A stretch of 64,000 nucleotides of DNA from Angiostrongylus vasorum (lineage: Eukaryota; Nematoda; Chromadorea; Rhabditida; Metastrongylidae), in assembly GCA_018806985.1 (NCBI GenBank), contig JADANN010000103.1, positions 620,001-684,000 on the forward strand. The letters are read 5' to 3'. Below are positions 42,501 to 53,377 of this stretch, in pieces (position 1 is the first letter of the stretch; each line of letters opens with the position of its first letter). The position numbers were made by a program, and so were the translations under genes. The notes beneath the pieces are model-generated. The model was not told the DNA's origin and did not search any database. It saw only the letters and a list, made by a program, of their open reading frames with translations.

Positions 42501-45500
42501 GATCTTTTTTTCACATCCAGGTTGAATAGATCTGAGTAGTAACCGTGAGTGACTTTCTCTATTGCCTTCCTGGATGTCGCAACTGTTCCATCTGGGCGTT
42601 GGAGTGCAATTATCTTGGTTTTGTAATTGGCGAAGTTTGGTGAGTTTTGCGAATGCTTTTGCAGCCTCTGCAGCTTCGGTCGTAGCTGCTGCTGTTCTCT
42701 CTTTAAGATCTTTTTTTTATTGCCTGTCCACATTGTTTTGCAAGTTCGCACGTGAGTTGGCCGCTGCATGCAGAGCGAATACGATTCCACGATGGAGTGT
42801 CAGCTCGAGAAGATCTTGTATGATCCGATCGTATTCCTTGTCGATGTTATCAATAACACTATCTTCGCAACAGCCGACTAATAAACTGAATAGATCCCAG
42901 TTCATGGTGGTCTTCAAACTTTGTTTTTTCTTTATTCAACGAGTTTTTCTCCTCTATGCGAGAAGTAAAATGCTACACGAAGAAGGTGTTCGTCTGACCC
43001 TATTAGAATTTTTGGGAAAACAGCGACATAGGTTAGGCAAAACCTTCTAGATGCTATGATGTGGTCCATTTCGCCCTGAAACTCTCCGTTTTGAGAACCG
43101 CACACCCAGCCCTAAGAGTGGGAAAAATGTGGAATTGCGAGTTACCATGAATGGTCTAGGTCGTAGTGATAAGATTCTAATCCGTGGCTCTCAAAGTGAA
43201 GTTCTTCATATGTTCTTCTTGGTCCAATCTTAGCTTTAAAATCTTCAATGATGACCTCAAAGAATGCACGGTCATCTCTGTAGAACTTCTCCAAGTGCAT
43301 ATGGAACTCTCCGACTTTGTCTTCGTCATAGCTTGGTGTCGGTGCGTAAACCACGAAGATTGTCTAAGCCGGCATTGACTCGCATCTCTTCAACCGCAAA
43401 CGTCCGTTTTAGGCTGAATGAATCGATGTTGATGGATAAAGCCGTCTTGACGTGAACGCCGACGCCTCCAACTCCTCTACTGTCGTCTATTCCGAGGAAC
43501 AGTTCTTCTCCGATGTCATAGACGGTGTTGAATAGGTAGCGTTTTCTCGTCTCAGCCACTCGATGACGTCGTATCTTATCCTTTTTGCCTGCATGACCAA
43601 GTTTTCTATATAAGACTCAGATGGAGTTGAACATGTATTGTAGGTGCAGATCATCACTTTAGTCCTTTGAGATTTAGGTAGCCTCGAATGGTCCTGAAAT
43701 TTTAGCGGCTTCTCCCTCTTGTCCTACCCAACGCTGTCGTATCTGGGGGCTCTTCGAGATCAGGGAAATGAGGTCCATTTATTTTACCGTGTTCAGCGTT
43801 TGGTGCCCACATGTGGGATGGGTATACTCATGGGTACCTTCTCATTCTTCCCCCAGAGTGAACGGGAAGCTTATTTATTGATGGCGACTCCTATTCGCCT
43901 CGCATATACTTCTCTATCACTTGATCGCAGGCTTTTGGCCGAAGTGACTGATAAAATACATTTGCATAGACGAGAATACCCTCACGCACGTATGCATATG
44001 TTTTCGTAAACACATAAGGCATGCGCCCAGTCGGCGCACCAGAAACTGTGGGCCCATCCTCTGAATCTGTCTGCGTCTCAGGGAAGCATAGGTCGCTTTT
44101 GTTCCTCGATTAACCTCCTATCCTCCCTTGGGGGCGTGGCACATCGTCTGGTGACTAGCCGACTTGAGATCCATCTGTGAGGTCCGTTTCATATGCAAGA
44201 CATCTTATTCTGACAAGATGAAATAGTGGTCTTACTCTTATCTCAAGAGCGAACGAAATTTAAGAAGTGATATTTCGTGCATTAAAACACGATAGTCTCA
44301 CCAAAGCTGAATTCTGAAAGTTGAAGTTCCACTTTTACTTCCTTCGGAAATTATAATTTCAAACAGCTTTAAAAACTAAAAAAGCAAGCTCAAAGAACCT
44401 TATTTGCTCTGTTTATTCTGTAAGCCGACCGGCTTTTAACTGAAGTATTCTAGTTGTTGAAAAATTATCAGCAGTTAGCGAAAACCAGCCTTCGGACTGT
44501 CGGCGTGTTAAGATGACTTGTTCAGTATTTTGAAAATTATGGTTTTAAACGAGTTTAAAAATAATGTTTCACTTTTAAAAAATAATTTATTTAATTGTGG
44601 AGACGTATATGAGCGTTTTAAAAAAAGCGTGTCAAGTTATCAACTCTTCGAGTACAGTAGTTACTGAAAAAATGTGCTGGAGGCGACGAAAAATGGGATC
44701 GTTCCATACGGCCTCCACACCGAGTTAGGTGTCTCAACCAATCTGTTCGGAATTATTTCAGACAATGAAAGAGAAACTTACTCAACAGCAGCGAGAATAC
44801 GAAGCTCAGCAAACTCTACGCCAACACACGCAAGAGTTTATCGACAAATTTCGATACAATGCAAAACGTGCTGCGATGGTGCAGAGTAGGATCAAGATGC
44901 TTGAGAAACTGTTCGTATTTTCAAAAAAAAAGTTGTATTTAAAGCAGATTTTCACTTAGTCATACTCCAGCACCTCTTGTTTACTTGCTTTCTATGTTGT
45001 GAATCCCTTGGTTAACCCGTAGTGGTTCATGGTCAAAGGGTTCTGTTTGCTTTGGTTTCTGTAATCGTATTAATCAAAGGCGCGTGTGGCGCAGTGGTCG
45101 GAAGCGCCCTGCAACACACACACACGTGGAATCGATCCCTGCACCCATTGCCCACCAAGCATTCCACCCCTCTGGCGTCGGCAAATTGGTACCAGACCTG
45201 TCAGGGGGGATAGCAGCACCGGCTCGATACATCGGTAGGCCACCGCGAGTCATTGTAAAGGCCAGATATGTGTTCAATCACCTCCAAGCGATGTTTATTG
45301 AAGCCGAATGTATGACGCATCCCTCAGGAATTGATTAACGCCGAGAGCTTTATCCTTTTTAATCCTATTAATCATAGAGTAGCCGATTCGGTGGGAATAA
45401 ATTCCATGTCGTCCCGTCGCGCACTAGAGCTCGATCTTGAGCACTGCTTAGTCGAGAAGAATGCATTGCGCTTGTAATATTATGCCTTTTTTTAAAACTA

Positions 45501-48500
45501 CTTTTGGAAAAGATGTTATCGCGGACTACTCCAAACTCGCCACTGCCGTAGCGTAGGTGTACTTTTAGCTATGAGTCAGGGTGGAAATGTCGAATTTCTG
45601 AGTTGGGGTGAAAGGTGAGCTACCCATTATGCATGGCAGGCGAATACCCAGGAGTATTTCCCAGCTACGATGAGGCGATATTAGTATTAGTGAGACCAAA
45701 TGACTTACAAAGTGAACTGCAAATTTTGTATAGTGAAGTTATGGTTTATTTTCAGACCTGTGCTGCGAGCAGTTGAACTTGATTCGGATATAACATTCAA
45801 GTTTGCTGAATGCGAAGAGCTGAACAATCCGGTTTTGCAGTTGGACGACATGTCCTTCAGGTCCTTTGTAGTTTGATATGTGATAGTCCAAATGGGGAAA
45901 AATTGACAGTACAAGTGTTTTAAACCGTTTTAAGTTTGTTTAGATACAATGAAGACGCTCCATTTCTGTTCCGAAAGTTGAACCTTGGTACTCACGCAAA
46001 TTCTCGAATATGCATAGTATGGTTTTCATGCCAAGCATTCCTACGTCTTTAGTTTTGTTTTTTGGTCTCGGTCCATGCTATGCTATTCCTTCTTTCTTTT
46101 TTGTCGGCTATTTTAAATTGTTTTTTAGGTTGGTGAAAATGGATCAGGAAAGACAACACTTTTGAAATTGTTACTCGGTGAACTTAACCCAACGGTGGGC
46201 CTGCGTAATGTAAATCGACGTATAAGAATAGGTTATTTTACTCAACATCATGTTGATCAACTCGATATGGATATGACCGCTATTGAAGTCCTCGCCCATA
46301 ACTATCCAGGTATGTGCACTGGAATTTTTGCGGCAATTTCATCAAATTTCCTAGTACTGCTTTGCAGACATTTTTTCTTGACTTACTTGTCATCTGATGA
46401 ATTTGCCAAACACCGTGTTGACACTTTCGCGATGCACCAACATTTCAGAGCGAATTTTTTGGTGAAACAACGGACGTTGTGCGTTGATTTCCATTTGTTT
46501 ATTTTCGGCTGCTTCTTTTATTTGACAGTTTTTCAGAATACTTCTAGGAATCGGTTGAGATTGACAGTTTCACCACGACACATATTGTAGCACTGGTCTT
46601 CAAGAAAAGCTTTTTTCACTACATAATTTGCAAAAAAACCTTGTTATGAAAAATTTATCCAATGATGGAAATAGTTTGCTCGCGAAATGTTAAGATATTT
46701 CCCACCGTAAAGCCTGTTGGTGGTAAGGGTGTTACTAAAATATCTCCATCGTACAGCAAGGTTGATATTCCGAAGCAGTCATAGTTCATCTTAGGAATGT
46801 TATCGCTTTGACTAATTCATTTTATTTTACACGATCCGACAGGACATTTTGCGTGAATGTCCCAGCACTTCTTGCATCCGATTTTTTTCCTGTCATCCAT
46901 CATTCTCAAGAGTCTTCGGATTTTGCGCGTTGATTCTGCCATTGGTCGAGGAAATTTGGTCCTCTTGATGAATGTTTTTAAATGCTGCTCTAGCCGGTTC
47001 TACCTGCATCGTTGTGGCAGGGCGTTCGTATGTCTTCGTCATGAGCAGTCGCCAGTTTTTGTAGATTATAACTAATCATAGACAGGTCTCGTACCAACTT
47101 CACTACCTCAGAAGCAAAGAACTGCTCTTGACTCAGAGCCACGTCAAACTAGCGCCACAAAATTGTTGTGCAGAGAAAACTGTTCACAATAATTCCCAAG
47201 ACCCAGTTTCTATTAACATTGGCACTGATAAAGTAGTTCACTGTATTCTCGATGAGCAAATGCGAGGTTGTTATTTCATTGTTTATTCACGAAAAAAGCC
47301 GTTGTTTCGGCGGATTTCGCCTTCATGAGACACGGAAAGGTCAAGTTCACTGCAATCTATCCAACCAAATACGTCCATAACGAAAACAGAAAGAAAAACG
47401 ATAAATCAGGATTTCAATTGCATTAGAAACAAAACAGCGGAACAGCTTCTTCGCGCACTCACCGATTTTGATGAGTCTTCCACTTAGTATTTCACCTGGA
47501 TACCAACCGAACAGATTTCGTATGAATAGATAATGCGCCTCTCTCCCATTAAAATGTTAGTCTTACACGTTGTGTGAAATCAGGTGTGATAACGAGGCAT
47601 TCCTCTCTGTAATAGATCTTTGGATAGGGATTTATCCAGATTGCTTCGAGAGTTTTGCGCGTCGAAGTTTTCGATTCCAGTGCGGAGATGGTAACTTCTA
47701 CATTAAGATCGTCTCCATTATGTCTCTATGTCCTTTGCGCTCCTAGTGGAGTAATTAGTTTAACTTATTTACGCCTAGAGTTATAATCCTTTGATAACAA
47801 TTGATATTTGGCATTCACAGTAGTTCCGCATGTGCAACCACCTTTACTGCATGGTTCAAAAAAAAATTAACTCATACTTGTATCTTTTACATGGAACGTA
47901 CCGGTGGAATGCAAAGGGAGACATTTCAGTACAAAAGTAGTCGTCAAGACTTTTTATCCTGCTTCAGTTGATACTGGCGATTTAAATAAAAGCGTGAATC
48001 TTCTACGAGTTATCGGAATGAAGGAGGCTCAAAAAGTTTTAAAATTTTTCTCCTTACTACATTGGAACTAGTTGAGTGAGGTCCGAAAATCGAAGTGGAA
48101 CTGCTATAAACCCTAAACATTCAGAGTGTTACAATTCTTCTTCTTCAAAAATTACTTCTATCCTTCAATTTTCAAGGTTTAGCCATTAGTAGTTGGAAGG
48201 TTATCAGATGTGAAGACTGATTTAGGTAGATCGCAAGAGGAATACCGGACGGCTTTAAGTCATTTTGGACTGGTTGGTGATATGGCATTACAGTCAGTGT
48301 ATACGTTATCTGGAGGGCAGAAGTCTCGCCTTGCGTTCGCTAATATTGCTATGTTGAAGTGAGTAGTTGTTTAGATACTATGGATTTGAAAAAGTCTGCC
48401 TTTTTAATAAGTTCTACTAGTCTTAAACTCCACAATGCAACGTCACCTAGTAATTTATAGGCCAAATTACCTTATTCTTGATGAGCCTACCAATCACTTA

Positions 48501-48701
48501 GATGTTGAAACAGTTGCGGCTCTTGGAGCAGCCCTGAACCGTTTCTCGGGAGGAGTCGTATTAGTTTCTCATGACGAGCAGTTGATAGAGATGGTTTGCA
48601 AAGAATTGTGGGTTGTGAAAGACCGAATGGTGGTCAATCTTGAAGGTGGTCTTGAGGAGTACCGTAAACAAGTTTACAAACAGCTGCAGTTAATTAGCTA
48701 A
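36530..48701 (+). CDS. ABCF3: ABCF3 / GCN20-like ABC ATPase, 14 exons
   Basis: A soluble twin-ABC ATPase without membrane segments; yeast GCN20 works with GCN1 on ribosomes to activate GCN2 in starvation. Exons: 36530-36685, 36765-36838, 37398-37545, 38048-38167, 38238-38320, 38823-39083, 39252-39410, 41420-41684, 44762-44910, 45756-45860, 45944-46016, 46129-46309, 48226-48358, 48461-48701. All phases agree; the product is 715 residues (human 709). The amino end [20 protein letters not shown] resembles the family's amino domain. First [12 protein letters not shown] (Walker A), [16 protein letters not shown] (signature), [12 protein letters not shown] (Walker B), SHD. The linker contains [19 protein letters not shown]. 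Second [38 protein letters not shown]. The third-exon boundaries are least certain (acceptor ACTGAG). Introns hold repeats A, B, C and D and an RTE relic. Confidence 0.95.
36955..37262 (-). repeat. Repeat C copy in ABCF3 intron 2
   Basis: CGATTTACCGCCTCATCGTGGCTGGGAGG-type start, CCAACACCAGGATCTACTAC, CAACGGCGGCGACTGCCTGT. It is inverted relative to the copy at 38385. Confidence 0.8.
37620..38030. repeat. Opposed pair of repeat B copies in ABCF3 intron 3
   Basis: A reverse copy (37620-37790: GTGCTGAGATATTTGCAAAA, CCATACCATGCGGG) is followed at once by a forward copy (37795-38030: GCTGATTTGTGCTCCACTGA, GTATGGTGGTGAACGCGTGA, GTTCGATCCCCACCGCAGAC). Confidence 0.75.
38385..38757 (+). repeat. Repeat C copy, full length, in ABCF3 intron 5
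   Basis: It starts ACTTGGATACTTGGATGGTC and ends CCAGCCACAATGAGGCGGTA. These two ends recur in the other repeat C copies and define the unit as about 370 bases. Confidence 0.8.
40140..40478 (+). repeat. Repeat D: second tRNA-headed SINE-like family
   Basis: The head GGGGCGGATAGCACAATGG has a box-A-like motif, and GGTTCGATCCC is a perfect box B. The body (AGCATTCTTCGACATGAAG, GGAAATCCTCAAGCAG, GAGAAGTGCTGGGATCCGCA) matches 61616-61930. Bases 39411-40139 of this intron show nothing else I recognise. Confidence 0.75.
40635..40755 (+). repeat. Repeat B fragment in ABCF3 intron 7
   Basis: GATGGTGAGCGCGTTAGACC, CCCACTGCAGGCACCTGTGG and GGAGTTTTTGCAAATATC. The tail is missing. Confidence 0.65.
41165..41310 (+). 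repeat. Repeat B fragment in ABCF3 intron 7
   Basis: GAGCGCCCGGTAAGGATAAT, CGAGTTTTGCCCATATCTCA and CACATCATACCCTCCATG. It is a diverged copy near the eighth exon. Confidence 0.55.
42440..43710 (-). pseudogene. RTE-type retrotransposon relic, endonuclease half
   Basis: Reverse frames give [60 protein letters not shown] and [11 protein letters not shown], the apurinic-type endonuclease region. [20 protein letters not shown] and [11 protein letters not shown] follow, then [20 protein letters not shown] and [13 protein letters not shown] just before the reverse transcriptase. Frameshifts and loss of the downstream half make it inert. In intact relatives the endonuclease carries I(I)GDFNAKIG; here IEDFKAKIG has lost the Asn. 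It lies in ABCF3 intron 8. Bases 43711-44200 may be its 5' untranslated part. Confidence 0.8.
45079..45362 (+). repeat. Repeat A copy in ABCF3 intron 9
   Basis: GCGCGTGTGGCGCAGTGGTCGG, an extended CAACACACACACACGTGG, GAATCGATCCCTG and a GAGAGCTTTATCC end. Confidence 0.9.
45590..45682 (+). repeat. Repeat C 3' fragment
   Basis: CCCAGGAGTATTTCCCAGCT followed by ACGATGAGGCGATATT matches only the terminal part of repeat C. Confidence 0.45.
47190..47400 (-). repeat. Penelope-like terminal fragment in ABCF3 intron 12
   Basis: The reverse complement reads CTCATGAAGGCGAAATCCGC followed by CGAAACAACGGC, and the flank AAGTTCACTGCAATCTATCC is shared with 6885. The remainder of the intron (46310-48225) shows no gene. 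Confidence 0.5.
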
Positions 48702-49034
48702 ACAAGCTGTATCCATTTTCTACCAGCCCCTTTTACTTGAGCCCTAACTAATAATAGTGCTTTTCTTCAAATGCGGTGAAACTGGTTACTCGGACGTTAC
48801 TCATTTCACTATTTTTAACTGTGCTTGTCAACATTGTCAACTACACAGTTTGCTCACTTGTTATGTGGTTTGAAATAGCGTGAACGATAAACTTTGTTGA
48901 TGCGACCAATGTTGAGGTTTGGATTTCATTCTACTTGTACCTATATAATCTGGCTAACTAAAACGAAACCAGCAGAATTAATGTACAATTAATCAGAGGG
49001 TTAGAATTGAAGGCTCTATATTCTAGCTACCCTT

Positions 49035-49290
49035 CCAGCGGTTTACCTTCTCATCGTGGGTGGGAGATGTAACTGGGTGTCGGGCAACGAATCACAGCGG
49101 GGTGTTCAGTCCTCCAGCAGGGCCTCCCAAAAAGGAAGAGAAAGAGTCCAACGTTTTCATCCGGAAGCCCGACTAAAAGTAAACCAACACCAGGAATCAC
49201 CACACTCCTAGTATCGGACTAGTCGTGTGGTGATAAATCTCCTTCCGGTCCAACTTGGGTGAGCTTGGCATTCCAAGGTACCACTAGGCA
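49035..49290 (-). repeat. Repeat C copy, truncated, downstream of ABCF3
   Basis: CGGTTTACCTTCTCATCGTG, AAACCAACACCAGGAATCAC and GGTGATAAATCTCCTTCC. It begins about 330 bases after the ABCF3 stop. Confidence 0.7.
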
Positions 49291-50939
49291 GCGAAACTCC
49301 GGGGTAAGTACCCTGCACACTGGGCGGTCCCGTCTACAAAGTCGAGCAGTGAGGCCATTGGCGGTCAAATCTCGAGTCGCACACGACGTTATTTGAAACG
49401 GGCAAATCAAGTAAGCCCACGAAACGCTTTGGAGACTGCTTCTTCCTCTTCACATATAACATCAGATCAGTCTTGTCAGACGTCGATCTCTTCGCTCTTC
49501 TTGAGGTCACTGGTCGCACCAAATTCCATGTGATCCATGGAAGCCTAAAAGGGACGAAAAGCAGCGAGATCGACATAAACCATTAGATGACGGGGCTTTG
49601 CCATTCGTGGAGGGAAATTTCCGTTAAGAAGTGTTGGAATCGTTGGCCTTACCTTATCGTACAATTCGTAAACCAATTGTGACCTTAAGAAGCAAGATAA
49701 ATGCGTTTGTATTTTTTCCCGTCTACGACATTCTAATGTGAAAAGCGATGTTCGGTGGGGATATGTATCAGACAGTTCTTCACACTAACGCTGATGCCTT
49801 TTTAAAAACTTTTAACGGGATCTCTCCAGAAATCTTCCCGATTTAGGGAGAATATTGAAGTCGGGTTTTTTTTAAACAGTAAGCGAGTGGTTTTGTACAT
49901 CAATATATTTGGGGCTATACGAAATCCCACTAATTGCAAAATACTAGGGTTTTGTGTCAGCATTACATAATATTTGCACTCTACGATCGACGTAGGCACA
50001 AAATGTACATATATCGTATGTAATCAAGAATGATTTGAGAAAATGAGACTTTGAAAAATAACGACTTTTGAGAGCCTACTGCTGTAGAAAAGCACTCAAC
50101 TGAAAATTACTTGTCATCATCTTCATAACCAATCTATTGTTGAACAAACAGTTGAGAATTCTAGAAAGGCGTTACGTTGCAAGATATTGCTTATTTGAAA
50201 AACTCTGTTAGTATTTCGACGTGTTCGTTTGTAGAAAGCTACTGTGTATTATTAATTTCACGTATTGTCCACTTCGTTTGTGATATGGTTCTGTTCTTCT
50301 AGCTTGCCCCGCGAGACTTTACATGCGCCGTAGTTTGGATCTGAAACTTGGGTAATCGAATTCTTGTAGAGGAAGGAACAATAACACCAGACGCGGTCAA
50401 TATCTGTACTTCTTACCTCTCGTATGCCTTTAAAAATTCGACAGGGTGATTTCTTCGTGAGAACTAATGGTCTACAAAAATTGAAGCGTAAGTTCAAATT
50501 ATTTTTATGTGTAAAATTAATACATTAGTGCTTTATGAACATCATATCCACCAGTTGCGCTTCGGGTCGAACTGTTCAGAATAACTCAAATATCACCCGT
50601 TTCCTTATCGACAATTTGTTTTGCCGTACGAAGCATTTTTGCTTTATTTTTCCAACCATTCGATAGCCTATCCAAACTAGACTTTTTGAAGAGTTTCTAA
50701 GGTGGAACGCGCTATTCTATATTTAACAATTTACAAAAGCTGCCTTTTTTAGTGCAAGTTTTTTTCCTTTTTTTTGATCCTCGAATCCAACGAAAGATGC
50801 TAGCACCTCCGTTGTACTAGCACAATGGTGTTCGACACTGTACATCTACGAAGTAATTGGGGAACTATTTGCAAAACTTGGGCCTCAGGCTGATCATACT
50901 CTGCTACAAAAAGAATAGACAATGAATAAAAAACGTTAT
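49291..50939. other. No gene recognised
   Basis: Both strands were read for exon-like segments. A minus-strand segment near 50416-50470 has a TTTTTGTAG acceptor and a GTAAGA donor and could be an exon (PLVLTKKSPCRIFKGIRE), but it matches nothing I know. Confidence 0.3.
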
Positions 50940-51095
50940 TACATTTATATCCCGGAAAGGATAATAGCGATTTCGATCCCCACCGCATACGCCTGCGGTC
51001 CGGAATTTTGCAAATATCTCAGCACCATTGTCGTTGTATTTCACATCATACCCTGCCGTCAAAAATTATGGTAGACAGCAAATAAAAAGCTAGCA
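50940..51095 (+). repeat. Repeat B copy (tail half)
   Basis: CGATCCCCACCGCATACGCC, CGGAATTTTGCAAATATCTC, CATCATACCCTGCCGTC and GTAGACAGCAAATAAAAAG. Confidence 0.75.
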
Positions 51096-51247
51096 TTGGG
51101 GAGCCTCGTGAGGAAATGTTGAAATCATGTAGGAGTATTGTGGGTATACATGGAATGTACTCGTCAACGTGTTTTCACTGTATCTTCATGTACAACATAA
51201 TCGCAACTTTTGTTCTGATAAAATCTCGCTAACATCATAGACAGACC

Positions 51248-51655
51248 CTCTCAACTGTTTACCGCCTCGTTATAGGAGGGAGGTGTTCGTCGAGCTGCGA
51301 TGTACAGTGGAGGGATTTATCCCTCAGTACGGCCTCCCATGCTGAGGAGTCCGGTGTTCTCATTAGGAAGCCCAGCTAAGAGTAAGCCAATACCAGGATC
51401 TACCACCGTCCTGGTACCAAATTATAAAAATTATGTAAATAAACAAATTATATAAATTATGGTGGCAAATCTCCTTCTGATTCGCAAGGGCGGCGACTGC
51501 CTTTGGTGGTGGCCACCTGCGGCAGACTTTGGCCTGAGTGACCTCGGGGCTCCAGGGAACTAAAATGGCTAAACCAGCAAACGAAAAAAAGGAGATGGTG
51601 CTGGGACTGGCAAACCCACTGAGGACGGGCCATCCAAGTATCCAAGTAATGTTGT
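51248..51655 (-). repeat. Repeat C copy with a small A/T insertion
   Basis: ACTGTTTACCGCCTCGTTAT, CCAATACCAGGATCTACCAC, then an inserted ATTATAAAAATTATGTAAAT-type stretch near 51420-51460 before the GTGGCAAATCTCCTTCTGAT block, ending CCATCCAAGTATCCAAGTAA. Confidence 0.8.
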
Positions 51656-51794
51656 AGACGTTCTACTCCTAAGCATTTATTTGTCTTCAATTAGATTTTT
51701 GCCCAATAAGAACACTTCCTACGCACTTTGTACTCATTACAACCGAGAACCTCTTCACTGGTATAGTGCAAAGTAGTTCTCACGAACAGTGTAC

Positions 51795-51935
51795 AGCTTC
51801 TTATTTACTACCTACTACTTTTCCTTAGCAATGTATTATGCGGAATACGACCACAATAAGATAGTGGTGGGTTCGAATCTCAACTGGGGTGGGACTTTTG
51901 CAAACATCTCAGCATCTTTGTAGTTGTATTTTTAT
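51795..51935. repeat. Repeat B fragment, rearranged
   Basis: CTTATTTACTACCTACTACT and GCAATGTATTATGCGGAATA (reverse tail) run into GGTGGGTTCGAATCTCAACTGG and TTTTGCAAACATCTCAGCAT (forward). Bases 51936-52790 hold nothing I recognise. Confidence 0.5.
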
Positions 51936-52799
51936 GAGCATTTTGAAATATAATTATATCCACTAGAATTCCATTACTCTTACAAATTACTACCTTCGCA
52001 TATAATTTCACAAGCATAAAAAAACCATCTAGAGGGAATTTGTACGGAACCATCTATCAAACCATCTAAACAGAATTGTTCGTTACATCGGCAGTAGCCA
52101 CTTCATATCTGCTTGGCATTTATTACAACAGATTTGGTACCACAAAATCTATACAACTTCCCATAAAAGCAAATACATCCTCTTCGTTTTCTGAACTGTT
52201 GACCGCTCTCCTACTACCAAACAGATATTCTAAAACGAACCACGGATAGACCTCGCAGATCAAACAAAACAACAACAACAACAGCAACAAAGTAAGTTGA
52301 TAACAACAAACATCTCACATCAAAGACATATTATAGACACTCAAAATCACTCAGTAGTTTTCAAAATAATTCAGACGATCAAGAATAAGGTGTCCATTTG
52401 TGCATCCAATTCCCATATAAGCGCTGTGTGGGGAGAACTCGACACATTCCACGTTTGACATCTAAACGAGTAGAGCAAATAATAATAGGCTAAGTTTATA
52501 ATGAAAAATAATTGTGATCGGTGTTTATGGTAAACTAATCGCAAATAATATAAAAGTCAGAAAGAAAAATAAACGAACCTTTTTCGTGTTTTCTTGGAAA
52601 GTTGCTAAACACACTACCGCTAGCTACATGAAGGAGTTTCACTTGGTTTTTCTGGAAGTACTAATATGTTTCAAGTCTTATGTCAGTAAAAAACGAATTT
52701 CCCTAAATCTTAACCATTCTGCTAGCTAGACAGAGTGGGATGTCCATAAGGAATCGAAAATGTGTTGAATGCGATTTAAAAGCGACCAAACATTAACAT

Positions 52800-52809
52800 A
52801 TATGTATAT

Positions 52810-52888
<79 letters not shown>
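52800..52888. repeat. (AT)n microsatellite abutting repeat A
   Basis: A long pure AT run ends directly at the head of the following SINE copy. Confidence 0.95.
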
Positions 52889-52889
<1 letters not shown>

Positions 52890-52890
<1 letters not shown>

Positions 52891-53168
52891 AATCGTGCAT
52901 GTTGCGCAGTAGTTAGAGGTGTTTTGCAACACACATGGGTTCGATCTCGCGCTCCAGGCTCGTCACCAAGCCCTCCATCCCTTCGAGCTCGGAAAATTTG
53001 TACCACACTTGTCTGGGGGATAGCAGCACTGGCTCGATACATCAGTAGGCCACCGCGAGTCATTGTAAAGGCCAGATATGCATTCAGTCACCTCCAACGA
53101 TGTTTAATCAAGTCGAATGCATAGCGCACCCTCAGGGATTGATCAACGTTGACAGCTTTATCCTTTAG
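52890..53168 (+). repeat. Repeat A copy
   Basis: GTGCATGTTGCGCAGTAGTTAG, GGGTTCGATCTCG (here a true GGTTCGA-type box B), GGCCAGATATGCATTCAGTC and a CAGCTTTATCCTTTAGAC tail. Confidence 0.85.
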
Positions 53169-53377
53169 ACTTTAAACCGACTTTCATCACTTTCGACTTT
53201 ATGCAGGCGATGAGCCTATGGTATTTGCTGCATCCGATCCTAGTGTGTCGTCCTTATCTACGTCCATCTTTCCGTATAGATATAAATAATCATAAGGAAC
53301 ATTATAAATAAGGCATAGCAAGGGAAAAAAGTTGCGTTCTTTGGAACCATAGAACGAGCAGAACATACTACGCAGCA

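Noticed and set aside
43719..44009. A 96-codon plus-strand frame
   Set aside because: It adjoins the 5' side of the RTE relic in an ABCF3 intron and shows no recognisable domain.
46310..46590. Extension of the ABCF3 frame beyond 46309
   Set aside because: It is intron read-through; a GTATGT donor is present and the family sequence resumes at 48226 in phase.
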